From Clostridia bacterium (GTDB lineage: Bacteria > Bacillota > Clostridia > Lachnospirales > Lachnospiraceae), in NCBI GenBank assembly GCA_910576205.1, contig CAJTHL010000003.1, forward strand, positions 1-64,000: 64,000 bases of DNA, in the 5' to 3' direction. Numbering within the stretch: the first letter of the stretch is position 1; each line of letters begins with the position of its first letter. The position numbers and the translations under genes are program-made. Shown one piece after another: positions 8,811 to 15,581 of the stretch. Under the pieces are notes generated by a model. It had not been told where the DNA came from, searched no databases, and saw only the letters and a program-made list of their open reading frames with translations.

Positions 8811-8889
8811 ACCGGTTTCCTTTTCGGTTTCGTTGCCTATTGTAGTAATGGGTGGCTTTATCCTGTGGCAAATGAGGCATGGCAAATGA
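8752..8889 (+). CDS. Small membrane protein (45 aa)
   Basis: Start ATG 8752 (MIVLAVICTLAAGAVGAFLE) has a strong G-rich ribosome binding site (AAAGGGGGGA) 4-10 bp upstream. The peptide has two hydrophobic helices separated by EPVSF and ends WQMRHGK. It is nested in the 3' extension of the RelE-like frame, and its stop overlaps the coaE start (ATGA at 8886-8889), suggesting translational coupling to coaE. No family is recognised. A longer in-frame start at 8707 lacks a binding site. Confidence 0.55.
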   Translation: MIVLAVICTLAAGAVGAFLEPVSFSVSLPIVVMGGFILWQMRHGK

Positions 8890-10175
8890 AGGTTATCGGA
8901 GTCACCGGCGGCGTAGGAGCCGGAAAGAGCAGGGTGCTTAAGTATCTGGAGGAGGCCTGTGGGGCTTATGTGATCCAGGCGGACCAGGTGGGGCACAAGG
9001 TGATGGAGCCGGGAGAAGCCGCCTACGAGGCGGTGCTGGAAACGTTTGGCGGGGATATGGCGGAGGCGGGCAGCCGTGGGGAAAAAAATATCCTGCGCCC
9101 GGATGGAACCATCGACCGGAGTGTTCTGGGAACCCTGGTATTTACGGACAGGGACAGGCTTATGGCTCTGAACGCCATCATCCACCCCGCGGTGAAGGCG
9201 TGGATACGCCGGGAGCTGGAGATCCAGAGGCGGCAGGGGCGGGCCATCTGCGTGGTGGAGGCGGCGCTTCTCATAGAAGATCACTATGAGGAGTTTTGTG
9301 GGGAACTGTGGTATATTTACGCGGAGGAGACAGTGCGGCGGCGGCGGCTTCGGGATTCCCGGGGCTATTCCCAGGAGAAAATCACCTCCATTTTCCGGAA
9401 TCAGTTATCTGATGAGGAATTTCGCAGGCACTGCCAGGTTGTGATTGAAAACAGCGGGGAGTTTGAGGAGGCCCGCAGGCAGATTGCGGCGGCGCTGGAC
9501 GGGCGCCTCCAGGGGAGAGAAGGCCTGGGAGGGCGGACACGGCAAAAAGACAGGAGGGCTGTTATGGATGGAAATACAATGCTCTGGCAATGGACCAGAG
9601 AGCCGGAACATTACACAATAACGGATGAACGGGTGGAGATTATTACCCGGCCCTACACAGATTTATGGCAGAGGACCTACTATCATTTTCGCAATGACAA
9701 TGCGCCTGTGCTGCAGATGTATACGGATGAGAAATACTTTTCCTTTGTGGTAAAGACAGAATTTGAAAGCAAGCGCCGTTATGACCAGTGCGGGATTGTC
9801 ATGTATCTGGACAGTGAGAACTGGCTGAAGGCCTCTGTGGAGTATGAAAATGAGGAAATCCAGCGTCTGGGAAGCGTGGCGACCAATTATGGATATTCGG
9901 ACTGGGCCTCCACGGATGTGGACGCCGCCATGAAAACCATGTGGTTCCGGTTCAGTCGCAGGGAAAATGATTTCTGTGTGGAAAATTCTGTGGATGGCAT
10001 ACGTTTCTCCCAGATGCGTATCTGCCATATGTTTCAGGCCGGGGAGGGGATTTCCTTTGGCATTTACGCATGTAGCCCGGAGGATTCCTCCTTTAAGGCG
10101 TCGTTTACCAATATGGAACTCACGGACTGTAAATGGGCGGCCCATGTGGGGCAGGCGCCGGACGAAGAGGGCTGA
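8886..10175 (+). CDS. coaE: Dephospho-CoA kinase fused to DUF1349 domain
   Basis: 429 residues, twice the usual 200 of CoaE. Residues 1-200 are dephospho-CoA kinase: P-loop GVTGGVGAGKS, the DQVGHKVMEPG substrate region, and VEAALLIEDHYEEFC. The enzyme phosphorylates the ribose of dephospho-CoA, the last step of CoA synthesis. After a basic linker (GGRTRQKDRR) the same frame continues into a complete DUF1349 domain (concanavalin-like fold) of 203 residues beginning MDGNTMLWQW at 9564. A near-perfect AGGAGG at 9552-9557 precedes that internal ATG by 6 bp, so the second domain may also be made alone. Either this is a true fusion or the stop of coaE was lost. The start ATG 8886 is the standard MKVIGVTGG start. 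Confidence 0.88.
   Translation: MKVIGVTGGVGAGKSRVLKYLEEACGAYVIQADQVGHKVMEPGEAAYEAVLETFGGDMAEAGSRGEKNILRPDGTIDRSVLGTLVFTDRDRLMALNAIIHPAVKAWIRRELEIQRRQGRAICVVEAALLIEDHYEEFCGELWYIYAEETVRRRRLRDSRGYSQEKITSIFRNQLSDEEFRRHCQVVIENSGEFEEARRQIAAALDGRLQGREGLGGRTRQKDRRAVMDGNTMLWQWTREPEHYTITDERVEIITRPYTDLWQRTYYHFRNDNAPVLQMYTDEKYFSFVVKTEFESKRRYDQCGIVMYLDSENWLKASVEYENEEIQRLGSVATNYGYSDWASTDVDAAMKTMWFRFSRRENDFCVENSVDGIRFSQMRICHMFQAGEGISFGIYACSPEDSSFKASFTNMELTDCKWAAHVGQAPDEEG
9564..10175 (+). CDS. DUF1349 protein, possible independent internal start
   Basis: The 203-residue DUF1349 part (MDGNTMLWQWTREPEHYTIT) can be initiated at ATG 9564 from AGGAGG at 9552-9557, a better site than that of most genes here. The domain is a jelly-roll lectin-like fold (TDLWQRTYYHF, CGIVMYLDSENWLKASVEYE, DDSFKASF-like end). 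Proteins of this type were once named regulation of enolase protein 1; the ligand, perhaps a sugar, is not known. This entry marks the alternative product of the coaE fusion frame. Confidence 0.5.
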   Translation: MDGNTMLWQWTREPEHYTITDERVEIITRPYTDLWQRTYYHFRNDNAPVLQMYTDEKYFSFVVKTEFESKRRYDQCGIVMYLDSENWLKASVEYENEEIQRLGSVATNYGYSDWASTDVDAAMKTMWFRFSRRENDFCVENSVDGIRFSQMRICHMFQAGEGISFGIYACSPEDSSFKASFTNMELTDCKWAAHVGQAPDEEG

Positions 10176-10239
10176 GGTTTTCCGCCTGTAAGACGGACGC
10201 CTGGGGGAATAAGAAGATTTTATGAGGAGACAAAAGGAT

Positions 10240-11037
10240 ATGAGACTGTGCAGCATTGCCAGCGGCAGCAGCGGAAACTGTATATACATAGGCTCGGAGG
10301 AAAACAGCCTCCTGATCGATGCGGGTATCAGCGGCAGGCGGGTGGAGGCCGGACTTAAGGAGCTGGCCCTTTGCGGGAAGGATATGGACGGGATTCTCAT
10401 TACCCATGAGCACTCGGACCATATCAAGGGGCTGGGGGTGTTGGCCCGGAAATTTGAGCTTCCCATTTACGGAACCAGGGGGACCTTAAAGGCCATAAAG
10501 CGCATGGACAACCTGGGGCCCATACCGGAGGAATTATTCCGGGAGATTGTGCCGGACGTGGATTTCCAGGTGGGGGAGCTTACGGTATCTCCTTTCCGGG
10601 TGTCTCACGACGCGGCGGAGCCGGTGGCTTACCGGGTGACCTGCGGGGAAAAGACGGCGGCGGTGGCTACAGATCTGGGAGTTTATACGGATTACACGGT
10701 GGAGAAGCTTAAAAACCTGGATATTCTGCTGCTGGAGGCCAACCATGATATCCATATGCTGGAGGTGGGGGGATATCCCTATTATCTGAAGCAGCGGATT
10801 CTGGGGGAGCGGGGCCATCTGTCCAATGAGTCCGCAGGGCAGCTTTTATGTAAGGTGCTCCACGATGGGCTGAAGCATATTTTCCTGGGTCATTTAAGCA
10901 AAGAAAACAACTATGAAGAGCTGGCCTATGAGACTGTGCGCCTGGAAGTGCTTCTGGAGGACACGCCCTACGGGCCGGATGATTTTCCCATAACAGTGGC
11001 TGGGCGGGACCGCATCTCAAGGTGCGTGTCCGTGTAA
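10240..11037 (+). CDS. WalJ/YycJ-like MBL-fold metallohydrolase
   Basis: 265 residues from ATG 10240 (MRLCSIASGSSGNCIYIG), the usual start of this family and preceded by GGAGACAAAAGGA; ATG 10222 is a weaker alternative. The metallo-beta-lactamase fold shows THEHSDHIKGL (metal ligands), a conserved SHDAAEPVAY and LEANHD, and FLGHLSKENN. YycJ/WalJ homologues are cytosolic 5'-3' exonuclease-like enzymes linked to DNA replication and cell-wall two-component operons. Here it is not next to the WalRK-like pair, which lies at 56611. The dispersed repeat follows its stop. Confidence 0.85.
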   Translation: MRLCSIASGSSGNCIYIGSEENSLLIDAGISGRRVEAGLKELALCGKDMDGILITHEHSDHIKGLGVLARKFELPIYGTRGTLKAIKRMDNLGPIPEELFREIVPDVDFQVGELTVSPFRVSHDAAEPVAYRVTCGEKTAAVATDLGVYTDYTVEKLKNLDILLLEANHDIHMLEVGGYPYYLKQRILGERGHLSNESAGQLLCKVLHDGLKHIFLGHLSKENNYEELAYETVRLEVLLEDTPYGPDDFPITVAGRDRISRCVSV

Positions 11038-11061
11038 GCAGTAAATAAAAACAGCATCGAC

Positions 11062-11205
11062 CTGGGAGGGGGAGATGCGGTACTAAAAAACAGCATCTGC
11101 CCCGGAAGCCTGCGGAAGGATTTTCAGACGTATTTCGGCTGAAAATTCTTCCAGTACACTGAGGCTGGGAGGGGGAGATGCGGTACTAAAATAGGAGGAT
11201 ATGAC
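11062..11205 (+). repeat. GATGCGGTACT repeat, full copy with hairpin
   Basis: This full copy is flanked by two identical 27-nt units (11062-11088 and 11165-11191, core GGAGATGCGGTACTAAAA). Between them AACAGCATCT pairs with the first AGATGC. A 14-bp hairpin follows: left arm 11114-11127 (GGAAGGATTTTCAG), 11-nt loop, right arm 11139-11152 (CTGAAAATTCTTCC), with one G-U pair. The 3' end runs into TAGGAGGA, the ribosome binding site of the ACT-domain gene starting at 11206. No T-run follows the hairpin, so it is not an ordinary terminator. Confidence 0.85.
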
Positions 11206-11475
11206 ATGAAAAAATCAATTATTACAGTGGTTGGCAAGGACACAGTAGGCATTATCGCAAAGGTGTGTACATACCTGGCGGACAATGGAGTAAACATCCT
11301 GGATATTTCCCAGACCATTGTCCAGGGATATTTTAATATGATGATGATTGTGGATACGGGGGCGGTGAAATCCTTTGATACCCTGGCAGGCGAACTGGAG
11401 GAGCTGGGAAAAGGCATCGGCGTGGTGATTAAGTGTCAGCAGGAGGAAATTTTTGAGTCTATGCACCGGATCTGA
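11206..11475 (+). CDS. ACT domain protein (UPF0237 type)
   Basis: 89 residues forming one ACT domain: ITVVGKDTVGIIAKVCTYLA, then NVNILDISQTIVQGYFNMMM, then the closing strand GVVIKCQQEEIF. The ACT fold binds amino acids or other small ligands, often as a dimer. The gene is almost always next to a UPF0210/PFL protein, as here (58 bp apart), so the pair should work together, perhaps in sensing a metabolite; no function is established. The ribosome binding site TAGGAGG is supplied by the 3' end of the dispersed repeat. Confidence 0.9.
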   Translation: MKKSIITVVGKDTVGIIAKVCTYLADNGVNILDISQTIVQGYFNMMMIVDTGAVKSFDTLAGELEELGKGIGVVIKCQQEEIFESMHRI

Positions 11476-11533
11476 GGAGTGCAGAGAGTGGTTTGCGTTG
11501 TAAAAGGGAAGAGATAAATAAGGGGAAACGACT

Positions 11534-12898
11534 ATGATTAATATCTATGAAGTAAATGAGACAAACCAGATGATTCAGCAGGACAACCTGGATGTGCGCA
11601 CCATTACCCTGGGTATCAGCCTTATGGACTGCATTGACGGAGATCTTCACAAGGTCAACGACAAAATCTATGAGAAAATCACACGGGTAGCCAAAGATCT
11701 GGTTTCCACAGGCCAGGAGATTGAGCGGGAGTACGGGATACCCATTGTAAATAAGCGGATTTCCGTGACGCCTATTGCCATTATCGGGGAGGCGGCCTGC
11801 AAATGCCCGGAGGACTATGTGACCATTGCCCGGACGCTGGACCGGGCGGCCAAGACCGTTGGGGTGAATTTTATCGGCGGGTATTCGGCCCTGGTTGCCA
11901 AGGGAATGACTAAGGGAGAGGAAAACCTTATCCGCTCCATTCCCCAGGCCCTTGCGGAGACGGAGCGGGTGTGCAGCTCCGTGAATGTGGGCTCCACCAA
12001 GAGCGGCATCAATATGGACGCGGTCTGCCTTATGGGGGAGATGGTAAAGCTGGCGGCGGAGTTTACGAAGGAGCAGGATTCCCTGGGCTGCGCCAAGCTT
12101 GTCATCTTCTGCAATGCGCCGGACGACAATCCCTTTATGGCCGGGGCCTTTCACGGGGTTACGGAGGCGGACGCCATTATCAATGTGGGCGTCAGCGGTC
12201 CCGGGGTGGTGAAGCATGCCCTGTCCAAGGTGCGGGGCGAAAATTTTGAGGTGCTCTGTGAGACCATTAAAAAGACGGCTTTTAAGGTGACCCGGGTTGG
12301 GCAGCTTGTGGCCCAGGAAGCTTCCCGCCGCATGGGGATTCCTTTTGGCATCCTGGATTTGTCCCTGGCGCCAACGCCTGCGGTGGGAGACAGCGTGGCG
12401 GAAATTCTGGAGGAGATCGGTCTGGAGCGCACGGGAGCCCCAGGCACCACGGCGGCTCTTGCCCTTCTCAACGACCAGGTGAAAAAAGGCGGCGTTATGG
12501 CATCCTCCTATGTGGGCGGCTTAAGCGGGGCGTTTATCCCGGTCAGCGAGGATCAGGGTATGATCGACGCGGTGCAGGAGGGGGCGCTGACCCTGGAAAA
12601 GCTGGAGGCTATGACCTGCGTGTGCTCCGTGGGCCTGGATATGATTGCCATTCCAGGGGACACAAAGCCCTCCACCATTGCGGGCATTATCGCGGATGAG
12701 ATGGCTATCGGCATGGTAAACCAGAAAACCACGGCTGTCCGGGTAATCCCGGTCATCGGAAAGGGCGTGGGGGAGATGGTGGAATTTGGAGGCCTTCTGG
12801 GGTACGCCCCCATTATGCCGGTAAATAAGTTCTCCTGTGAGGCTTTTGTAAACCGGGGAGGACGGATTCCGGCGCCTATTCACTCCTTTAAAAACTGA
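11534..12898 (+). CDS. PFL family protein (UPF0210/DUF711)
   Basis: 454 residues, full length. Family features are [20 protein letters not shown] at the start, the [14 protein letters not shown] block, the [19 protein letters not shown] helix, [12 protein letters not shown], and a glycine-rich end ([30 protein letters not shown]). Members are cytosolic with a fold related to glycyl radical (pyruvate formate-lyase-like) enzymes, though I see no glycyl radical motif of the RVxGY type. It is coupled to the ACT-domain gene upstream. Biochemical activity is unknown. Confidence 0.88.
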   Translation: MINIYEVNETNQMIQQDNLDVRTITLGISLMDCIDGDLHKVNDKIYEKITRVAKDLVSTGQEIEREYGIPIVNKRISVTPIAIIGEAACKCPEDYVTIARTLDRAAKTVGVNFIGGYSALVAKGMTKGEENLIRSIPQALAETERVCSSVNVGSTKSGINMDAVCLMGEMVKLAAEFTKEQDSLGCAKLVIFCNAPDDNPFMAGAFHGVTEADAIINVGVSGPGVVKHALSKVRGENFEVLCETIKKTAFKVTRVGQLVAQEASRRMGIPFGILDLSLAPTPAVGDSVAEILEEIGLERTGAPGTTAALALLNDQVKKGGVMASSYVGGLSGAFIPVSEDQGMIDAVQEGALTLEKLEAMTCVCSVGLDMIAIPGDTKPSTIAGIIADEMAIGMVNQKTTAVRVIPVIGKGVGEMVEFGGLLGYAPIMPVNKFSCEAFVNRGGRIPAPIHSFKN

Positions 12899-12918
12899 CC
12901 ACTCTTAAGGGGATGGAA

Positions 12919-13590
12919 ATGATGAAGATTCTGCTGGTGGAGGACGACTGGACGATTGTTGAGAACTTAACGGCTGTGCTGAAGGCAGAGGGGTTTTCCG
13001 TCCGTGCGGTTTCCGGGCAGAGAGAAGCCCTGGAGGCCGTTGAGGGGGAGAGCTTTGACCTGCTTTTGCTGGACGTTTCCCTAAAGGACGGAAATGGATT
13101 TGCGGTTTGCTCGGCGGTGAAGGCCCTGGTGGATGTGCCGGTGATCTTTCTCACAGCCTCTGGGGATGAGTTCAGCGTGGTTACAGGGCTGGAGCTGGGG
13201 GCGGAGGACTATATCAGCAAGCCTTTCCGGCCCCGGGAGCTGGTTTCCCGGATCAGGAGCGTCCTTCGCCGCTGCGGCAGAAGCCAGGCGGTGCTGGAGG
13301 TGGAGGATTTAAAAGTGGACACGGTGCGGGCTCTGGTGACAAAGGCCGGTCAGGAAGTGCTGCTCTCCGCCCTGGAATACCGCCTGCTGCTGTTTTTCCT
13401 CAACCACAAGGGCATGGTTCTCACCCGGAACCAGCTTCTGGAGGAAATCTGGGATGCAGCCGGGGAATTTGTCAATGACAACACGCTGACCGTCTACATC
13501 AAGCGGCTGCGGGAAAAGATTGAGACAGACTCCCAGAATCCCAGGGTAATCCGCACCATCCGCGGCATGGGCTACAAGCTCGGTGATTAA
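12919..13590 (+). CDS. OmpR-family response regulator
   Basis: About 223 residues. ATGs at 12913, 12919 and 12922 are possible; AAGGGG at 12907-12912 best fits 12919 or 12922 (MKILLVEDDWTI). The receiver domain has the acidic pair ED, the phosphorylated Asp in LLLDVSLKDG (near 51) and the Lys in YISKPFRP. The C-terminal winged helix shows LEYRLLLFFLNHKGMVLTRNQLLEEIWD and ends GMGYKLGD. It pairs with the kinase at 13671 and probably activates the ABC exporter genes at 14898-18211, as in Bce/Vra-type modules. Candidate binding repeats lie at 14753-14797. Confidence 0.92.
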   Translation: MMKILLVEDDWTIVENLTAVLKAEGFSVRAVSGQREALEAVEGESFDLLLLDVSLKDGNGFAVCSAVKALVDVPVIFLTASGDEFSVVTGLELGAEDYISKPFRPRELVSRIRSVLRRCGRSQAVLEVEDLKVDTVRALVTKAGQEVLLSALEYRLLLFFLNHKGMVLTRNQLLEEIWDAAGEFVNDNTLTVYIKRLREKIETDSQNPRVIRTIRGMGYKLGD

Positions 13591-13602
13591 TGAGGGGGTG
13601 TG

Positions 13603-13670
13603 GAGGATGCGGTACTGGAAAACAGCATTATCCCGGACAAGGCCTTGACGTACTGGAATGGAGAATGGTT
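13603..13670 (+). repeat. GATGCGGTACT repeat, short copy without hairpin
   Basis: GAGGATGCGGTACTGGAAAA then CAGCATTATCCCGGACAAGG, ending TACTGGAATGGAGAATGGTT. It keeps the core and the AACAGCAT arm but has lost the hairpin. Its GGAG at 13660-13663 is the ribosome binding site of the kinase starting at 13671. Confidence 0.75.
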
Positions 13671-14708
13671 ATGAGGTTTTTGAGAAACAGTGAGGTGCGG
13701 TATCAGATTCTCTTATCCCTGTTGCTTTCGGTTCTTCTTGCGGCAGGGGGCTGTCTGGTATCTCCTGCCTGGGGCTTATGTCTTTTAACGGGCGCGCTGC
13801 TTTTGACAGGCGTCTGGGTGTGGTTTACCCGGCAGCGTTACCTAAGGCTGGAAGGGCTGGCCAGGGAGGCGGACCGCATACTCCACGGGGAGCGGAATCT
13901 GGATCTTGGGCAGTACCAGGAGGGGGAATTGTCCATTCTGGCAAATGAGCTCCAGAAAATGGTGCTGCGGCTGGTGGAGCAGTCGGACAGGCTTATGCGG
14001 GAAAAGGGAAACTTAAGCGATTCCCTGGCGGATATCTCCCACCAGCTTCGGACGCCTCTCACTTCCCTGCATCTTTTGTTTTCCCGCCTGTCCGGGGAGG
14101 AGGACGCAGTGGCGCGCCGCAGGCTGTCCTATGAGGGCGTACAGCTTCTAAACCGCATTGACTGGCTGGTGAACGCGCTCCTTAAGATTTCCAGGATCGA
14201 CGCGGGAACTGCGGTTTTTACCCGGGAGCGGGTGGATGCCGGGGCTTTGCTTGACCAGGCCCTGGAGCCGCTTCGGATTCCCATGGAGCTGCGGGAGCAG
14301 ACGGTAATCCGGGAAGACAGGGCGGACGCGGAGGTTACCGGGAAAGAGGGGAGCTGGAAGCCGGGATTCCTGGGGGATCCGGCCTGGAGCGCGGAGGCTC
14401 TGGGGAACATTCTGAAAAACTGTATGGAGCATACGCCCCAGGGCGGGAAAATCTGGATACGCGCGCTGGAAAACCGTCTTTATACAGAGTTTGTCATAGA
14501 AGATAACGGGGCAGGTATTTCAAGGGAAGATCTGCCCCATCTTTTTGAGCGGTTTTATAAGGGCGCGGACTCTCCGGATTCCAGTGTGGGAATTGGCCTT
14601 GCCCTGGCCCGCATGATTATCCGGGAGCAGAACGGAACCGTGAAGGCGGAGAACCGTCTGGAGGGTGGAGCCCGGTTTGTGGTGCGGTTTTATAAGGGGA
14701 TTATATAA
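13671..14708 (+). CDS. Sensor histidine kinase, Bce-type module
   Basis: 345 residues from ATG 13671 (MRFLRNSEVRYQ), with GGAG 7 bp upstream; earlier in-frame starts lie inside the repeat. Two membrane helices (residues about 10-50) with almost no extracellular loop are typical of intramembrane-sensing kinases that sense through a partner ABC transporter. The H-box is SHQLRTPLTSLH, the N-box NILKNCMEHTP, with DNGAGISREDLPHLFERF and GIGLALARMI completing the ATPase domain. It should phosphorylate the response regulator at 12919. The gene order regulator, kinase, ATPase, permease supports a peptide-antibiotic sensing and detoxification module. Confidence 0.92.
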   Translation: MRFLRNSEVRYQILLSLLLSVLLAAGGCLVSPAWGLCLLTGALLLTGVWVWFTRQRYLRLEGLAREADRILHGERNLDLGQYQEGELSILANELQKMVLRLVEQSDRLMREKGNLSDSLADISHQLRTPLTSLHLLFSRLSGEEDAVARRRLSYEGVQLLNRIDWLVNALLKISRIDAGTAVFTRERVDAGALLDQALEPLRIPMELREQTVIREDRADAEVTGKEGSWKPGFLGDPAWSAEALGNILKNCMEHTPQGGKIWIRALENRLYTEFVIEDNGAGISREDLPHLFERFYKGADSPDSSVGIGLALARMIIREQNGTVKAENRLEGGARFVVRFYKGII

Positions 14709-14752
14709 ACTCTGGCCTGCTCTGCCTTTACATTCCTTTTCGTAACATGAAC

Positions 14753-14813
14753 TGTCAAAGTGACAAATCTGTCATACAAAAGTCACGGCCCTGTCATGAA
14801 GATACCGTATACT
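14753..14813 (+). promoter_or_regulatory. Putative response-regulator sites and promoter
   Basis: TGTCA or TGACA units recur at 14753, 14761, 14770 and 14792 (for example TGACAAATCTGTCA, a 5-4-5 inverted repeat at 14761-14774). The -10 hexamer TATACT lies at 14808-14813. No good -35 is present, which suits an activator-dependent promoter for the ABC transporter genes. Use by the regulator at 12919 is inferred. Confidence 0.5.
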
Positions 14814-14897
14814 AAAGAAAAAAACAAAGAAGAATGCCTGGTTATGCTGTGCGGATTTTGAAAATGGCAGCATACAGGGCAGTCAGAGAGGAGCTTT

Positions 14898-15581
14898 ATG
14901 GAATTACTCAAAGCAGAACATCTTTCAAAAGTATACGGAAAAGGGGAGAACCAGGTGAAAGCCCTGGACGATGTTTCCTTTATGATCCAGCCCGGGGAGT
15001 TTGTGGCGATTGTGGGGCCTTCCGGCTCCGGGAAATCCACCCTTCTCCATATTTTAGGGGGCGTGGACCGGCCCACCTCCGGGCATGTGTATCTGGACGG
15101 AAAGGACGTGTACAGCCAGAACGAGGAACAGCTGGCCATTTTCCGCCGGCGGGAGGTGGGGCTTGTCTATCAGTTCTACAATCTGATCCCTGTGCTGGAT
15201 GTGGAGGAAAATATCACCCTTCCCGTACTGATGGATGGCAGGGAGGTGAACCAGGAGCGGCTTGCGGAGCTGCTTACCATTCTGAATCTTGGGAAACGCA
15301 GGCGCCATCTGCCAAACCAGCTCTCCGGCGGACAGCAGCAGAGAGTTTCCATCGGAAGGGCTCTTATGAACGCCCCGGCCATGGTGCTGGCGGATGAGCC
15401 CACGGGAAATCTGGACTCCCGGAACAGCCAGGAGATTATGGAGCTTCTGAAATTGTCCAATGAGAAATATGGGCAGACCCTGATTATCATTACCCACGAC
15501 GAGAATATTGCCCTGCAGGCGGATCGCATAATTGCCATAGAGGACGGACGTATTTCCAGAGATGAGGTGATCCGCAGATGA
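14898..15581 (+). CDS. ABC exporter ATP-binding protein (MacB/BceA type)
   Basis: 227 residues. Walker A GPSGSGKST, Q-loop, signature LSGGQQQRVSIGRAL, Walker B MVLADEPTGNLDS and the H-loop in IIITHDENIA are all present. This is the LolD/MacB/BceA subfamily that drives FtsX-type permeases by mechanotransmission rather than classical transport. The last codons overlap the permease start (ATGA), so the two are translationally coupled. The start ATG 14898 follows GAGAGGAG. Confidence 0.95.
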   Translation: MELLKAEHLSKVYGKGENQVKALDDVSFMIQPGEFVAIVGPSGSGKSTLLHILGGVDRPTSGHVYLDGKDVYSQNEEQLAIFRRREVGLVYQFYNLIPVLDVEENITLPVLMDGREVNQERLAELLTILNLGKRRRHLPNQLSGGQQQRVSIGRALMNAPAMVLADEPTGNLDSRNSQEIMELLKLSNEKYGQTLIIITHDENIALQADRIIAIEDGRISRDEVIRR

